A stretch of DNA of 64,000 nt, taken from contig JACKAU010000014.1 of assembly GCA_020634855.1 (NCBI GenBank), positions 62,001 through 126,000 on the forward strand. Direction: 5' to 3'. Under the pieces are notes generated by a model, which was given only the letters and a program-made list of their open reading frames with translations, was not told the origin of the DNA and did no database searches. Below are positions 45,638 to 54,600 of this stretch, piece by piece (position 1 is the first letter of the stretch; every line of letters begins with the position of its first letter). A program made the position numbers and the translations under genes. The DNA comes from Anaerolineales bacterium (GTDB lineage: Bacteria > Chloroflexota > Anaerolineae > 4572-78 > J111).

Positions 45638-48600
45638 ATGCCTCACCTGGCGCTGTTTCTGTTTGGTCCCCCTCGAATTGAATTGGATGGACGCCCTGTA
45701 AAAATCAACCGTCATAAAGCCACGGCTCTGCTGACCTACCTGGTCGTATCCGGCAAAACCCACAGCCGCAATACCCTGGCGGCGCTACTCTGGCCTGAAA
45801 CCGATCAACGTCGGGCGCGATCAGCTTTGCGCCGGGTTTTGGTCACGCTGCACCGGGCCGAGCTAGGTCCCTGGCTAGAGGTGGAGCGCGAGACGATTGG
45901 CCTAAATCAAGACGCCCCTCTCTGGTCCGATGTAACGCAATTCCGCCGCTGCCTGGGGCAGTGCCTGGCGGCTCAACACGAGGCTGACACAGTTTGTCTT
46001 CCGCTGCTCGCCGAAGCGGTCTCGTTGTACAACACCGATTTTATGAGCGGCTTTAGTTTGCGAGATAGCCCAAACTTCGATGATTGGCAGTTATTTCAAA
46101 CCGAAAGTTTGCGTCACGATCTATCCAGTGCTCTGGCGCGACTGGTTCGCTATCATGGCGGCCTCGGTGAGTTTGAGCGCGCTATTGCTTACGCCCAACG
46201 CTGGCTAAAGGTCGATCCCCTCTATGAGGCGGCTCACCGCCACTTGATGCAACTATACACCTGGAGTAACCAACGTACAGCGGCGCTACGCCAGTATGAA
46301 GCCTGCCGTCAGATATTAAAGGAAGAGTTAGGCGTTCAACCTTCTATCGAAACGCAAACTCTCTACCAACGCATCCACCAGAATCAAGAAAACCCCATCG
46401 AACCACAGCCGCAACCTTCGCCGCCTCTAACCCCACGCCGGTCGGCTCGCCTCCATAATTTCCCGGCCCAACCCACGCCCTTTATCGGCCGGCAGCAGGA
46501 ACTGAGCGAAATTGCCGATCGCCTTGAAAACCCCGACTGCCGCCTGCTGACCCTGACCGGCCCTGGTGGAATGGGCAAAACCCGATTGGCTATTCAAACC
46601 GCTGTTGAACACAGTGCGGCATTTCCCGATGGACTTTACTTTGTGCCTCTGGCGCCAATTAGTTCCCCCGATTTTGTGGTGGCGGCCATCGCCGATCAAC
46701 TTAACTTCTCATTTGATGGTCAAGAAGATGCCCAACCCCAATTGATCAACTATCTCCGTCCCAAAAAGCTGCTACTCGTTTTAGATAACTTTGAGCATTT
46801 AATCAAACGAGCCGAACTTCTGGCCGATATCTTAACCGAAGCGCCCGGCCTCAAAATTCTGGTGACATCACAAGAGCGACTGAACCTTCACGGCGAATGG
46901 ATTTATGATATTAAAGGTATGCATTTTCCTAAGGACGACCACGTCGAGCATATCGAAAGCTACAGCGCCGTGGCTCTATTTTTACAACGCGCTCACCGTA
47001 TTAACTCCAGTTTAACCCTGACTGAACAAGATAAACGGGATATCGCGCGCATTTGTCGACTCTTGGAAGGCATCCCGCTGGCCATTGAACTGGCCGCCGC
47101 CTGGGTGCGCGTCCTCTCTTGCCGGGAGATTACTATCGAGATCGAGCAGATGTACACCGCCCACAAGAATCTCGATTTTTTAGCCACGTCACTCCGCGAC
47201 GTACCATCACGCCACCGAACGCTACGCGGCGTCTTTGAGCACTCTTGGCAACTCCTTTCTGCCGAAGAGAAACGGGCTTTTTGTCGATTATCCGTCTTTC
47301 GAGGTGGAGGTCAGCGCGACGCTATCGAATGGGTCACAGAAGCAAGATTGATGTTGATTACCACTCTGGTCGATAAGTCGTTATTAACAAGAAATGCCTT
47401 TGGTCGATACGAAATGCATGAACTATTACGTCAGTATGCGGCTGAAAAGTTGAATGATGTTGGGCAAGAGGAGCAGGTTGTTCAGGATCGTCACGGCGCT
47501 TATTATACTACCTTTTTAAGACAACGGGAAACCCGGCTTAAAGGCATCGATCAAAAAGAAATTCTGGGCGAAATTGCCAGAGAAATTGAAAATATTCGGG
47601 CCGCCTGGCACTGGGCGGTCACACGGGGCAAAATCAAGGAAATTAGCCATGCGCTAGAAAGTTTAGGCTATTTCTACGCTATGTATAGTTGGTTTCAAGA
47701 GGGTGTCGAAGCCTTTGGCCGGGCCACCGAGGCTGTGACCGATATTTCGAATCCGGACCAGAAATCGCTACTGGGCCGAATTCTCACCTACCTGGGCTGG
47801 TTCTTCCTGCGCCAGGGACTTTATGAGCAGGCCAGATACCTGTTGTGGCAAAGCCTTGAACTACTACAAGAATTGAATGATCGAAAAAATCTCGCCGTTG
47901 CGCTCAACTATTTAGGTATCTTAGCCGGCGAAGTGGGCAACTCGGCCGAAGCCAACCGCTTCCTGCAAGAAAGCTTAGACCTCTACCGTGAAACCCACAA
48001 TCAGTGGGGCATCGCCTGGACCTTGAGTCATCTGGCCTATCACACCGGCAGTTCGCTCCACCAACACGACGCCGAGGCGCTGCTGACAGAAAGTTTGTCA
48101 ATTTATAAAGCTATCGGCAATAAGCAGGGGATTGCTGTAGCGCTGAATAATTTGGGCTACAACGCCTACCTCAAAAGAGACTATGCGACCGGCCAAAAAC
48201 TTCTACAGGAAAGCCTTACCTTGCGGCGAGAAGTAGGGTTCCCACGAGGTATTGCCGTCTCATTGAACAATCTTGGCCATGTCTACGAGGCTTTAGGCAA
48301 CTACCAAACCAGTCAAACCTGTTATCGGGAAAGTTTAGATATTGCCACCGATATCAGAGCGCTGCCGTTGGCCCTCAGCGCTCTGGGAGGAATTGCCGTC
48401 TGTCTAGCTCACGAGGGAAACGAGGAACAGGCAGTAGATATTCTAACCTTGGTCTTACATCATCCGGCCAGCAACAAAGAAACCCTTGATCGAGCCTTCC
48501 AAGCGGTACATCAACTGGCGGCTCAACTGCCGTCCGGCAGAACTATTCCGGAATTCACCACCCCTACTTCGGCTCAGATGGAAAATGCCGCCGCCCGCTT

Positions 48601-48688
48601 TAACACGATGGTGGCTGAGATTTTGGGTATCAATACAAATACCCATCATCCAATACCTGAACCGTCGCGCTGGCCGGACCAAAATTGA
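45638..48688 (+). CDS. BTAD/SARP-type regulator with NB-ARC ATPase and TPR repeats
   Basis: 1016 residues. N-terminal winged helix (about 1-95, LFGPPRIELDGRPV... LAALLWPE), bacterial transcriptional activation domain (about 95-245, LKVDPLYEAAHRHLMQLY), STAND-type NTPase with P-loop LTGPGGMGKTRL near 307 and LLVLDNFEHL near 380, then TPR repeats from about 640 to 960 (LNYLGILAGEVGNSAEANRF, LNNLGYNAYLKRDY, LNNLGHVYEALGNY). Such AfsR/MalT-like proteins switch on nearby genes when the TPR sensor is occupied. Its last 59 bases overlap the convergent AlbA_2 gene. Confidence 0.92.
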   Translation: MPHLALFLFGPPRIELDGRPVKINRHKATALLTYLVVSGKTHSRNTLAALLWPETDQRRARSALRRVLVTLHRAELGPWLEVERETIGLNQDAPLWSDVTQFRRCLGQCLAAQHEADTVCLPLLAEAVSLYNTDFMSGFSLRDSPNFDDWQLFQTESLRHDLSSALARLVRYHGGLGEFERAIAYAQRWLKVDPLYEAAHRHLMQLYTWSNQRTAALRQYEACRQILKEELGVQPSIETQTLYQRIHQNQENPIEPQPQPSPPLTPRRSARLHNFPAQPTPFIGRQQELSEIADRLENPDCRLLTLTGPGGMGKTRLAIQTAVEHSAAFPDGLYFVPLAPISSPDFVVAAIADQLNFSFDGQEDAQPQLINYLRPKKLLLVLDNFEHLIKRAELLADILTEAPGLKILVTSQERLNLHGEWIYDIKGMHFPKDDHVEHIESYSAVALFLQRAHRINSSLTLTEQDKRDIARICRLLEGIPLAIELAAAWVRVLSCREITIEIEQMYTAHKNLDFLATSLRDVPSRHRTLRGVFEHSWQLLSAEEKRAFCRLSVFRGGGQRDAIEWVTEARLMLITTLVDKSLLTRNAFGRYEMHELLRQYAAEKLNDVGQEEQVVQDRHGAYYTTFLRQRETRLKGIDQKEILGEIAREIENIRAAWHWAVTRGKIKEISHALESLGYFYAMYSWFQEGVEAFGRATEAVTDISNPDQKSLLGRILTYLGWFFLRQGLYEQARYLLWQSLELLQELNDRKNLAVALNYLGILAGEVGNSAEANRFLQESLDLYRETHNQWGIAWTLSHLAYHTGSSLHQHDAEALLTESLSIYKAIGNKQGIAVALNNLGYNAYLKRDYATGQKLLQESLTLRREVGFPRGIAVSLNNLGHVYEALGNYQTSQTCYRESLDIATDIRALPLALSALGGIAVCLAHEGNEEQAVDILTLVLHHPASNKETLDRAFQAVHQLAAQLPSGRTIPEFTTPTSAQMENAAARFNTMVAEILGINTNTHHPIPEPSRWPDQN

Positions 48689-49541
48689 GCTGCGTCAGCC
48701 ACCATCTGGCTCGCATCCCATCTGAAAAGACCTGGATTCGCATTTGCAGCGATTGCGGTTCGCGAATAATGACCCGGAACGTACCAAACCATTTGTTCAG
48801 GCCGCGATGAATCGCCTCGGCAAACGAAGAAATATACATGTTATGCTGACTGGGCTGGGGCTGCGTTTTAATCACAAATTTTTCAGCGGTCAACTGATGA
48901 TCACAGGTCACATCTAGAAACTCCACGGTCATCGCAGTATCCTTGGCCACGACCATCGCCTCATTTTTGGCAAAAATTGGAATCGACCAGATCCACCCGC
49001 CGTCCGTTTGCTCCACTTCCATCTGGCCAATGCGCGGTTCAACTTTAGGGTGGGCCGCTCGATTCAAGACATCCCGGATCTCATAATCTTCCATCGGCAC
49101 CGATTCAAAATTGAAGCGTTTATAATAGCGGTTGGTACTGCTAACCTGGTGAACTGTATCGCTTTGCGGAATTGAGACAACGTAGGCCACATGCGTGGGC
49201 GAACTGCTTAACGGCACCGGGGAAATAATAATGCCGCTAAGGCGAGGTTGAATGTTGCTGCTAATGATCTGCTCAAGCGTCTCTTTCGAACATTCACGCC
49301 GATCAACCGGGCTAAAAGCCGCTGGACGATGCTTTAACTCAAATGCTTCGTGTTCGCGGATACCGTAAATAATCACCCCGCCCGCCGAATTGGCCATAGC
49401 CGACACATCTTTGGCTATCTCTCTTGCCCGGCCATTTTTTTTGAGCAAGGCTTCGCCGGCTTTGTAATCAAGCGTTAGACTTTCTTCAACCCCCTCGTCG
49501 ATGTAACGTTGTAACCGCTGTTGGTCCCACTCTCGAGCCAT
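48630..49541 (-). CDS. AlbA_2 (Schlafen-type) domain protein
   Basis: 303 residues. Residues about 12-150 form the AlbA_2/divergent-AAA_4 domain: EESLTLDYKAGEAL, AKDVSAMANSAGGVIIYGI and the PRLSGIIISPV strand, ending with YKRFNFESVPMEDYEIRDVL. These domains occur in predicted transcription factors and in RNA-cleaving Schlafens. The C-terminal half (about 165-303) is a beta-rich region of unknown type. Its 3' end overlaps the BTAD gene tail to tail by 59 bases, so antisense coupling is possible. Confidence 0.82.
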   Translation of the reverse strand: MAREWDQQRLQRYIDEGVEESLTLDYKAGEALLKKNGRAREIAKDVSAMANSAGGVIIYGIREHEAFELKHRPAAFSPVDRRECSKETLEQIISSNIQPRLSGIIISPVPLSSSPTHVAYVVSIPQSDTVHQVSSTNRYYKRFNFESVPMEDYEIRDVLNRAAHPKVEPRIGQMEVEQTDGGWIWSIPIFAKNEAMVVAKDTAMTVEFLDVTCDHQLTAEKFVIKTQPQPSQHNMYISSFAEAIHRGLNKWFGTFRVIIREPQSLQMRIQVFSDGMRARWWLTQLNFGPASATVQVLDDGYLY

Positions 49542-49690
49542 AAACTTTACCCGTATTTACGAGCTGCGCGCCTTACCCCATGATCGATTAATAATGTTCG
49601 GTGTCCATTGAATATGCCGCTGGGTCACGTGTCCCTAATAATATAGTCCATTCTCGAAACAGTCAATACTCATTTCAAGGAAAGACACTC

Positions 49691-49721
49691 AATAAAAAAG
49701 CCGGGAGTATACCCCGGCTTT
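49691..49721 (-). terminator. Terminator of the 49743 dehydrogenase gene
   Basis: AAAGCCGGG (49697-49705) pairs with CCCGGCTTT (49713-49721); on the minus strand the stem is followed by a T-run (complement of 49691-49699). Confidence 0.8.
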
Positions 49722-49742
49722 GGTCACTTCACCTCACATTGC

Positions 49743-50918
49743 TTACAACGACACCCATTTTTGGGCGCTATTACTACTTTCAACAACTTTCTCGATAAAT
49801 TTCACGCCTCGGGCGCCATCATACACCGTCGGGAAATCTAACTCCAATTCCGTAGGTTCTCGACCGGACAGCCGGGCGCGAATGGTGTCGGTGATATTCA
49901 TATAGATATTACCAAACGCCTCAAAGAAGGCTTCCGGGTGACCGGATGGCAGGTGAGTCGCCCGGGTGGCTGCTTCGCTCAAATAACCGTTACCCCGCTT
50001 GTAGATCTGCGTCGGGCCACCTTGAGTTTTAATGTAGAGCCAGTTGGGATGTTCTTGCTGCCATTCGAGGCCCGCCTTAGTGCCATAGACTCGAATCTTC
50101 AACCCATTTTCTTCACCCGTCGAAATCTGCGACACCCACAGAACGCCCCGCGCTCCGTTTTTGAAGCGCAGCAAAACGCTACCGTCATCGTCGAGCCGGC
50201 GGCCAGGCACAAACGTGTTCAAATCGGCGCAGACGGCGTCGAGTTCCAGGCCGGTAATATAGCTCACCAAATTCTCGCAGTGCGAACCGATGTCACCGAC
50301 AGCGCCAGCAATTCCGGATCGAGCCGGATCGGTTCGCCACTCGGCCTGTTTGGCCCCGGCATCTTCAATCTTATTCAGCAACCAATCTTGGGGATACTCA
50401 ACCACCACTCGCTGGATCTCACCTACTTTGCCGGAGCGCACCCAGTCGCGGGCTTCTTTGACCATCGGATAGCCGGTGTAGTTGTAGGTGACGCCAAACA
50501 CCACCTGATTTTCTTCCACGGCCTCGATGAGTTTCTGCGCCTGCTCGCTGCTGTGAACCATCGGCTTGTCGAGAACGACGTTAAATCCGGCCTCAACGAA
50601 GGCCAGCGCCGGCTCAAAGTGGGCGTGGTTGGGCGTGACGATGCTAACAAAATCGATGCGTTCGCCATCAGGCAGCGCACTCTCTTTTTCCAGCATCTCC
50701 TGCCAGGAACCGTAGATGCGCTCTAACAGCAAATCCTGACCCGATAACTGGGCTTTGCCAGGCTCACTCGAAAGTGCGCCGGCGACAAATTCAGTAAACC
50801 CATCGGAAATAGCCGCCCGGCGGTGGACCGCCCCGATGAACGAGTCGCGCCCGCCACCGATCTGGCCAAACTTTAGCTTTCGTTGTAGTTTGCTCGATTC
50901 ATCTTTACCGCTAACCAT
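49743..50918 (-). CDS. Gfo/Idh/MocA-family oxidoreductase
   Basis: 391 residues from the ATG at 50916-50918 with AAAGGAGA upstream; the longer frame to 51032 would cross the promoter. Rossmann start FGQIGGGRDSFIGAVHR, then IVTPNHAHFEPALAFVEAGFNVVLDKPMV (DKP instead of EKP), and GAVGDIGSHCENLVSYITG with the active-site D/H. The subgroup with IGGGxDSFIGxVHR often sits beside sugar-phosphate isomerase/epimerases, and one (55341) occurs in this cluster. Divergent from the GntR regulator, which probably controls it. Confidence 0.9.
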   Translation of the reverse strand: MVSGKDESSKLQRKLKFGQIGGGRDSFIGAVHRRAAISDGFTEFVAGALSSEPGKAQLSGQDLLLERIYGSWQEMLEKESALPDGERIDFVSIVTPNHAHFEPALAFVEAGFNVVLDKPMVHSSEQAQKLIEAVEENQVVFGVTYNYTGYPMVKEARDWVRSGKVGEIQRVVVEYPQDWLLNKIEDAGAKQAEWRTDPARSGIAGAVGDIGSHCENLVSYITGLELDAVCADLNTFVPGRRLDDDGSVLLRFKNGARGVLWVSQISTGEENGLKIRVYGTKAGLEWQQEHPNWLYIKTQGGPTQIYKRGNGYLSEAATRATHLPSGHPEAFFEAFGNIYMNITDTIRARLSGREPTELELDFPTVYDGARGVKFIEKVVESSNSAQKWVSL

Positions 50919-50955
50919 GCTGAAATCTCCTTTGATTGATTGATACGAGGCTCTA

Positions 50956-50984
50956 TTTATACACCCAGATAAAACATTTGACAA
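50956..50984 (-). promoter_or_regulatory. Leftward promoter of the dehydrogenase gene
   Basis: On the minus strand TTGTCA (50984-50979), 17-base spacer, TATAAA (50961-50956). Its -35 overlaps a rightward TTGACA (50978-50983). Confidence 0.6.
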
Positions 50985-50991
50985 AATATAT

Positions 50992-51020
50992 TTGACAAAA
51001 ACCAATACTACTCGTATTAT
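50992..51020 (+). promoter_or_regulatory. Rightward promoter of the GntR gene
   Basis: TTGACA (50992-50997), 17-base spacer, TATTAT (51015-51020), nearly consensus. Confidence 0.7.
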
Positions 51021-51053
51021 CTCTCCATACATACGGTATACAGATTTAATACG
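51013..51053. promoter_or_regulatory. Candidate GntR operator (ATACG half-sites every 18 bp)
   Basis: CGTAT at 51013 (inside the rightward -10) and ATACG at 51031 and 51049 lie exactly 18 bp apart; ATACGGTAT (51031-51039) is an inverted repeat ATAC-G-GTAT. Another ATACG occurs at 50943 before the leftward start. Binding here would block the rightward promoter. Confidence 0.45.
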
Positions 51054-51092
51054 GGTTTCTGGTGGAAACTAAATCAATCAATTCGAGGCAAT

Positions 51093-51800
51093 ATGACTGT
51101 TGACGGCATGAGTAAGCTGGAAGATTATCTGTCCACCAAAGGCAAAATTGATGGGTCTAATTCACGCTTATTACGCGAAGCCGCCTACGAGCGTCTATAC
51201 GAAGCCATTAAACACGCCCAATTGCAGCCGGGCGAACCCCTATCCGAAACGCGGCTCTCTAAAGCCTTAGGCATCAGTCGTACCCCTGTACGCGAGGCGC
51301 TACAACGATTGGCTAAAGAGGGTCTGGTGCAAGTCATTCCCGGCCGGGCTATTACCATCGCCGCCCCTTCTATCCAGGATGTTTTCGATGCTATTCACGT
51401 CCGCGAACTCCTCGAACCGGAACTGGTGCGCCTCGCCGCCGAAGCCATGCCCACCGAAGAAAAGACCAAAATGCTCAGTCTAACCCACGAAATGGATCGA
51501 GCCGCCAAAGCCGGCGACCGGCCCCGTTGGTCAAAAGCCGATATCAAGTGGCACGAAACCTTATGTAACGCCTGTCCTAATCATCTCCTCGGCGAGATGG
51601 TTATGCAGGCCAGAAATCGCATCTTCACCCAGGCCGCCGATGAGCATGTCCCCGAACAGTACCTTATCGAAGGGACGGCGGAACATCTTCAGATTGTTCA
51701 AGCTATCTTAAACGGCGAGGGTGAAAAAGCTAAACAGATCACGCTTGACCATATTCGCAACGTCAGAGAAAACATGGTTAAGCGGTTCTTCCAATATTAA
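51093..51800 (+). CDS. GntR-family regulator, FCD subfamily
   Basis: 235 residues. Winged helix at about 22-92 (RLYEAIKHAQLQPGEPLSETRLSKALGISRTPVREAL) and an FCD all-helical ligand domain after about 105 (VFDAIHVRELLEPELVRLAA, WHETLCNACPNHLL, EHLQIVQAILNGEGEKAKQI) with metal/ligand-binding Asp and His residues. FCD members sense small carboxylates or sugar acids. It diverges from a dehydrogenase gene and leads the oxidase genes. Confidence 0.92.
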   Translation: MTVDGMSKLEDYLSTKGKIDGSNSRLLREAAYERLYEAIKHAQLQPGEPLSETRLSKALGISRTPVREALQRLAKEGLVQVIPGRAITIAAPSIQDVFDAIHVRELLEPELVRLAAEAMPTEEKTKMLSLTHEMDRAAKAGDRPRWSKADIKWHETLCNACPNHLLGEMVMQARNRIFTQAADEHVPEQYLIEGTAEHLQIVQAILNGEGEKAKQITLDHIRNVRENMVKRFFQY

Positions 51801-51816
51801 GAAGGAAACCCCCACC

Positions 51817-53259
51817 GTGCATCGATTACAAAGTCAGATGATTGAAACCGAGTTGGCCGGCATTGTCGGGCCGGAGTACGTCCTCACCGAAGAAGCCGAT
51901 CGAACCATTTACGGCGTCGATTACTTCTGGGTGCCGCGCTTACTCATCGACCGGGGTGAACTGCCGCCGCTGCCCGATTTCGTCGTCCTGCCGGAAACGG
52001 TTGAACAGTTATCAGCGGTAATCCGGCTGGCCAATGTCTATAAAATCCCGGTGATTCCCTGGGGCGGCGGCTCCGGTACGCAAGGCGGCATCGTGCCCGT
52101 TTACGGCGGCATCACCGTCGATCTCAAACGCCTCAGCCGCATCATCGACATCGATCCCCAGTCGCAAACGGTCACGGCCCAGGCCGGAATCAACGGCTTC
52201 GATTTGGAATGCGCCCTTAACGAACACGGTTTCATGCTGCCTCACTATCCGGCTTCGGTCCATTCAGCCACATTAGGCGGTTATTTAGCCGCGCGCGGCT
52301 CCGGTACGATCTCTACTAAGTACGGCAAGGCCGAGGATATGGTGTTGACCCTCCAAGTGGTGTTACCCAACGGCGACATCATGCGCACGCTACCCGTACC
52401 CAATCACGCCGCCGGCCCCGGTATCCTCCAGGTGTTCGTCGGCGCGGAAGGCAGCTACGGCATTATTACCGAAGCCACGATGCGCCTGGAAAAACTGCCG
52501 GAAGTTCGTCGTTTTCGCTCGTTCCTCTTTCCCGATCTGCACAGCGGTATCGAAGCGGGCCGCCGGATTATGCTCGATCGCCTTCAGCCGCTGGTGATTC
52601 GGCTCTACGACGAACCCTCGACCATCAAAACCGTCAAACGGGTTCTCGGCGCGGATGTCGATCAAGGTTCTTACATGGTCATCGGCTTCGATGGCATGGC
52701 CGACATCGTCAAGGTACAAGAGAATTACGCCTACGACATCTGCCGCAGTTTCGGCGGCGAAGATTTAGGCGAAGAACCGGGCCATCACTGGTGGGAGCAT
52801 CGCTACGATTTTTACTTCCCGCCCAAAACGCTCGATATGCCCTGGATGTTCGGTACCCTCGATACGGTCTGTACCTTCGACAAGCTGGAGCCGCTCTATG
52901 AGGCCAAGAAAAAGACCTTGGAAGAGCGCTATAAAAAGTGGGACATTTTCTACTACGGACACCTATCCCACTGGTTTCCCTGGGGCGCGATGCTGTACGA
53001 CCGCTTCATCATCGAAAATCCGCCGCAAGACCCCGACGAGGCGCTGGCCCTGCACAACGAAATTTGGGATACCGCCGTCAAAATCAATATCGAGTACGGC
53101 GGCGTACTCAACGAACACCACGGCGTCGGGCTAAAAATCGGGCGGCACGTCCGCAGCCAGTACGGTCCTGCCTTTCAAGTTTTAGATGCCCTGAAGCAGG
53201 GCCTCGATCCGCACAATCTACTCAATCCCGGCAAGATGGGCTTCGGGCCGGTGAAATAA
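51817..53259 (+). CDS. FAD-linked oxidase (GlcD/alkyl-DHAP-synthase family)
   Basis: 480 residues from GTG 51817 with AAGGAAA upstream; the frame opens at 51721 inside the GntR gene without support. PCMH-type FAD domain: FVVLPETVEQLSAVIRLA, IPWGGGSGTQGGIVP, GGYLAARGSG and FVGAEGSYGIITEATMRL; C-terminal FAD-oxidase domain ends in LNEHHGVGLKIGRHV and LLNPGKMGF. Such enzymes oxidise 2-hydroxy acids such as glycolate or lactate. The next gene resembles a GlcF partner, supporting a two-subunit hydroxy-acid dehydrogenase. Confidence 0.9.
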   Translation: MHRLQSQMIETELAGIVGPEYVLTEEADRTIYGVDYFWVPRLLIDRGELPPLPDFVVLPETVEQLSAVIRLANVYKIPVIPWGGGSGTQGGIVPVYGGITVDLKRLSRIIDIDPQSQTVTAQAGINGFDLECALNEHGFMLPHYPASVHSATLGGYLAARGSGTISTKYGKAEDMVLTLQVVLPNGDIMRTLPVPNHAAGPGILQVFVGAEGSYGIITEATMRLEKLPEVRRFRSFLFPDLHSGIEAGRRIMLDRLQPLVIRLYDEPSTIKTVKRVLGADVDQGSYMVIGFDGMADIVKVQENYAYDICRSFGGEDLGEEPGHHWWEHRYDFYFPPKTLDMPWMFGTLDTVCTFDKLEPLYEAKKKTLEERYKKWDIFYYGHLSHWFPWGAMLYDRFIIENPPQDPDEALALHNEIWDTAVKINIEYGGVLNEHHGVGLKIGRHVRSQYGPAFQVLDALKQGLDPHNLLNPGKMGFGPVK

Positions 53260-53260
53260 A

Positions 53261-53325
53261 GTAATTGGTAATTAGTAATTGGTAATTCGCGAATTTATTT
53301 ACCATTTACCAATTACTAATTACCT
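53261..53325. repeat. Word-repeat hairpin 1 (GGTAATT family)
   Basis: GTAATTGGTAATTAGTAA-type words on the left; 53267-53285 is the exact reverse complement of 53306-53324 (19 bp), loop of 20 bases. It begins one base after the oxidase stop and ends 28 bases before the next start. Confidence 0.9.
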
Positions 53326-53352
53326 TTATAAGTCAATCATCACGAGTAAATC

Positions 53353-54453
53353 ATGACACGCTTAACCACCCACAAACAATCGCTTTACGAACTTCGCTTC
53401 TCGCCGATGTGCAAACCGGCGGCCGAGGTGGCGAATTTGACCAAGCTGGAAAGCCACACCACCCGCGGCCGGGTGATGATGATGTGGCGTATCGCCGAGA
53501 ATATCATCACCTGGAACCGACGCGAGGTGGAGTTAATGTACCAAACCACCCTCGACAGCATCAGCGAGGCGTTCGATGTGTTCCACTATCCGGTCAGCCA
53601 ATACATGCTCGATGCGCGGGCCGATATTTGGACCGCCGGGCTGGCTCCTGCGTGCGTGGTCGAGGCGGTTGAAGCGAGCAAGATCGAGCCGGAGCGCGTC
53701 CCGACCGGAGCGCGGACGCTGCTGCTGGCCGGGGAGATCGCCCAGCTCGGCGATGACGCGCTGTTGAAATCGATGCAGGCAGCGCTGCACAAGGCCGGCG
53801 TACAGGCCGCCCCGTGGGTGGCGTCAACCGGCGCATTGGCCTACGCGCTCGGCGCGCTGGATGTCGCTCAAGCCCAGGCCGCGCAGGTGGTCGAGAACAT
53901 CCAGGCCAGCGGCGCGCAAACCGTTATTGCCGATGGGCCGGAGACCGCTTGGGCTTTGACCAAAATTTACCCGGCGTTGGGCATCGACCTGCCGGACGGG
54001 GTTACCGTCAAGCTGTTATCGACGGTGCTGGCGGAGAATGCCGCCAAGGGATCGCCTAATTTGGGCGTCGTTTTCGTCCACGACAGCCGCCCGGCCTGTT
54101 TGATCGCCGACCGAATGGCCAATAATCTGGCCGTTTTACCCGGCTACCGTGAAGATGAAGCGGCATTCGGAACGGGTGACGTTTACGAAGCGCCCCGCCG
54201 GCGGCTCGATGCGCTCGGCGTAGAACGCGTCTACAGCACCTGGACCCGCTCGCTGGCTAAAAGCAGCGGCGCCGATGATGGCTTGTGGCTAACTTATCCC
54301 GATTTAGCCGCCGGTCTGGCCCGGCAGCGGCTCGACTACGCGACCCAACTGGGCGCAACCACCGTCGTCACCGACTCGCCGCTGGCCGCGTCATTTCTGG
54401 CCAAACACATCGACGAACGCGACCTACAAGTTAAGCTCTTGGCGGCGATATAA
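53353..54453 (+). CDS. GlcF/HdrD-like protein lacking Fe-S cysteines
   Basis: 366 residues. Its N-terminal part, SPMCKPAAEVANLTKLESHTTRGRVMMMW, matches the place where GlcF-type subunits carry C-x2-C-x2-C-x3-CP-x-RGR ferredoxin motifs, but only one cysteine remains; the whole protein has three cysteines and no CCG domains. The C-terminal half still shows the alternating alpha/beta layout of that family (QTVIADGPETAWALTKIYP, LGATTVVTDSPLAASFLAKH). It probably keeps a structural role with the FAD oxidase upstream, without electron transfer through clusters. Ribosome site weak. Confidence 0.65.
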   Translation: MTRLTTHKQSLYELRFSPMCKPAAEVANLTKLESHTTRGRVMMMWRIAENIITWNRREVELMYQTTLDSISEAFDVFHYPVSQYMLDARADIWTAGLAPACVVEAVEASKIEPERVPTGARTLLLAGEIAQLGDDALLKSMQAALHKAGVQAAPWVASTGALAYALGALDVAQAQAAQVVENIQASGAQTVIADGPETAWALTKIYPALGIDLPDGVTVKLLSTVLAENAAKGSPNLGVVFVHDSRPACLIADRMANNLAVLPGYREDEAAFGTGDVYEAPRRRLDALGVERVYSTWTRSLAKSSGADDGLWLTYPDLAAGLARQRLDYATQLGATTVVTDSPLAASFLAKHIDERDLQVKLLAAI

Positions 54454-54479
54454 ATGTAAACGGTAACTATAGCCTGCCG

Positions 54480-54575
54480 GAGACCTATAAGGTTTTCAAA
54501 CCTACCAGCAGATGAAATCCTCTAACGATATGGCTCGATAGCAGTCTTGAAGTCACCTTCGGAAACCTTATAACC
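54480..54575. repeat. Inverted-repeat element with TATAAGGTTT ends
   Basis: ACCTATAAGGTTTTC near the left end is matched in reverse complement by GGAAACCTTATAACC at the right end (imperfect, about 13 of 15). No coding content between them. Confidence 0.5.
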
Positions 54576-54600
54576 TGAGTTCGGAAATAGAGGTGTTTCA

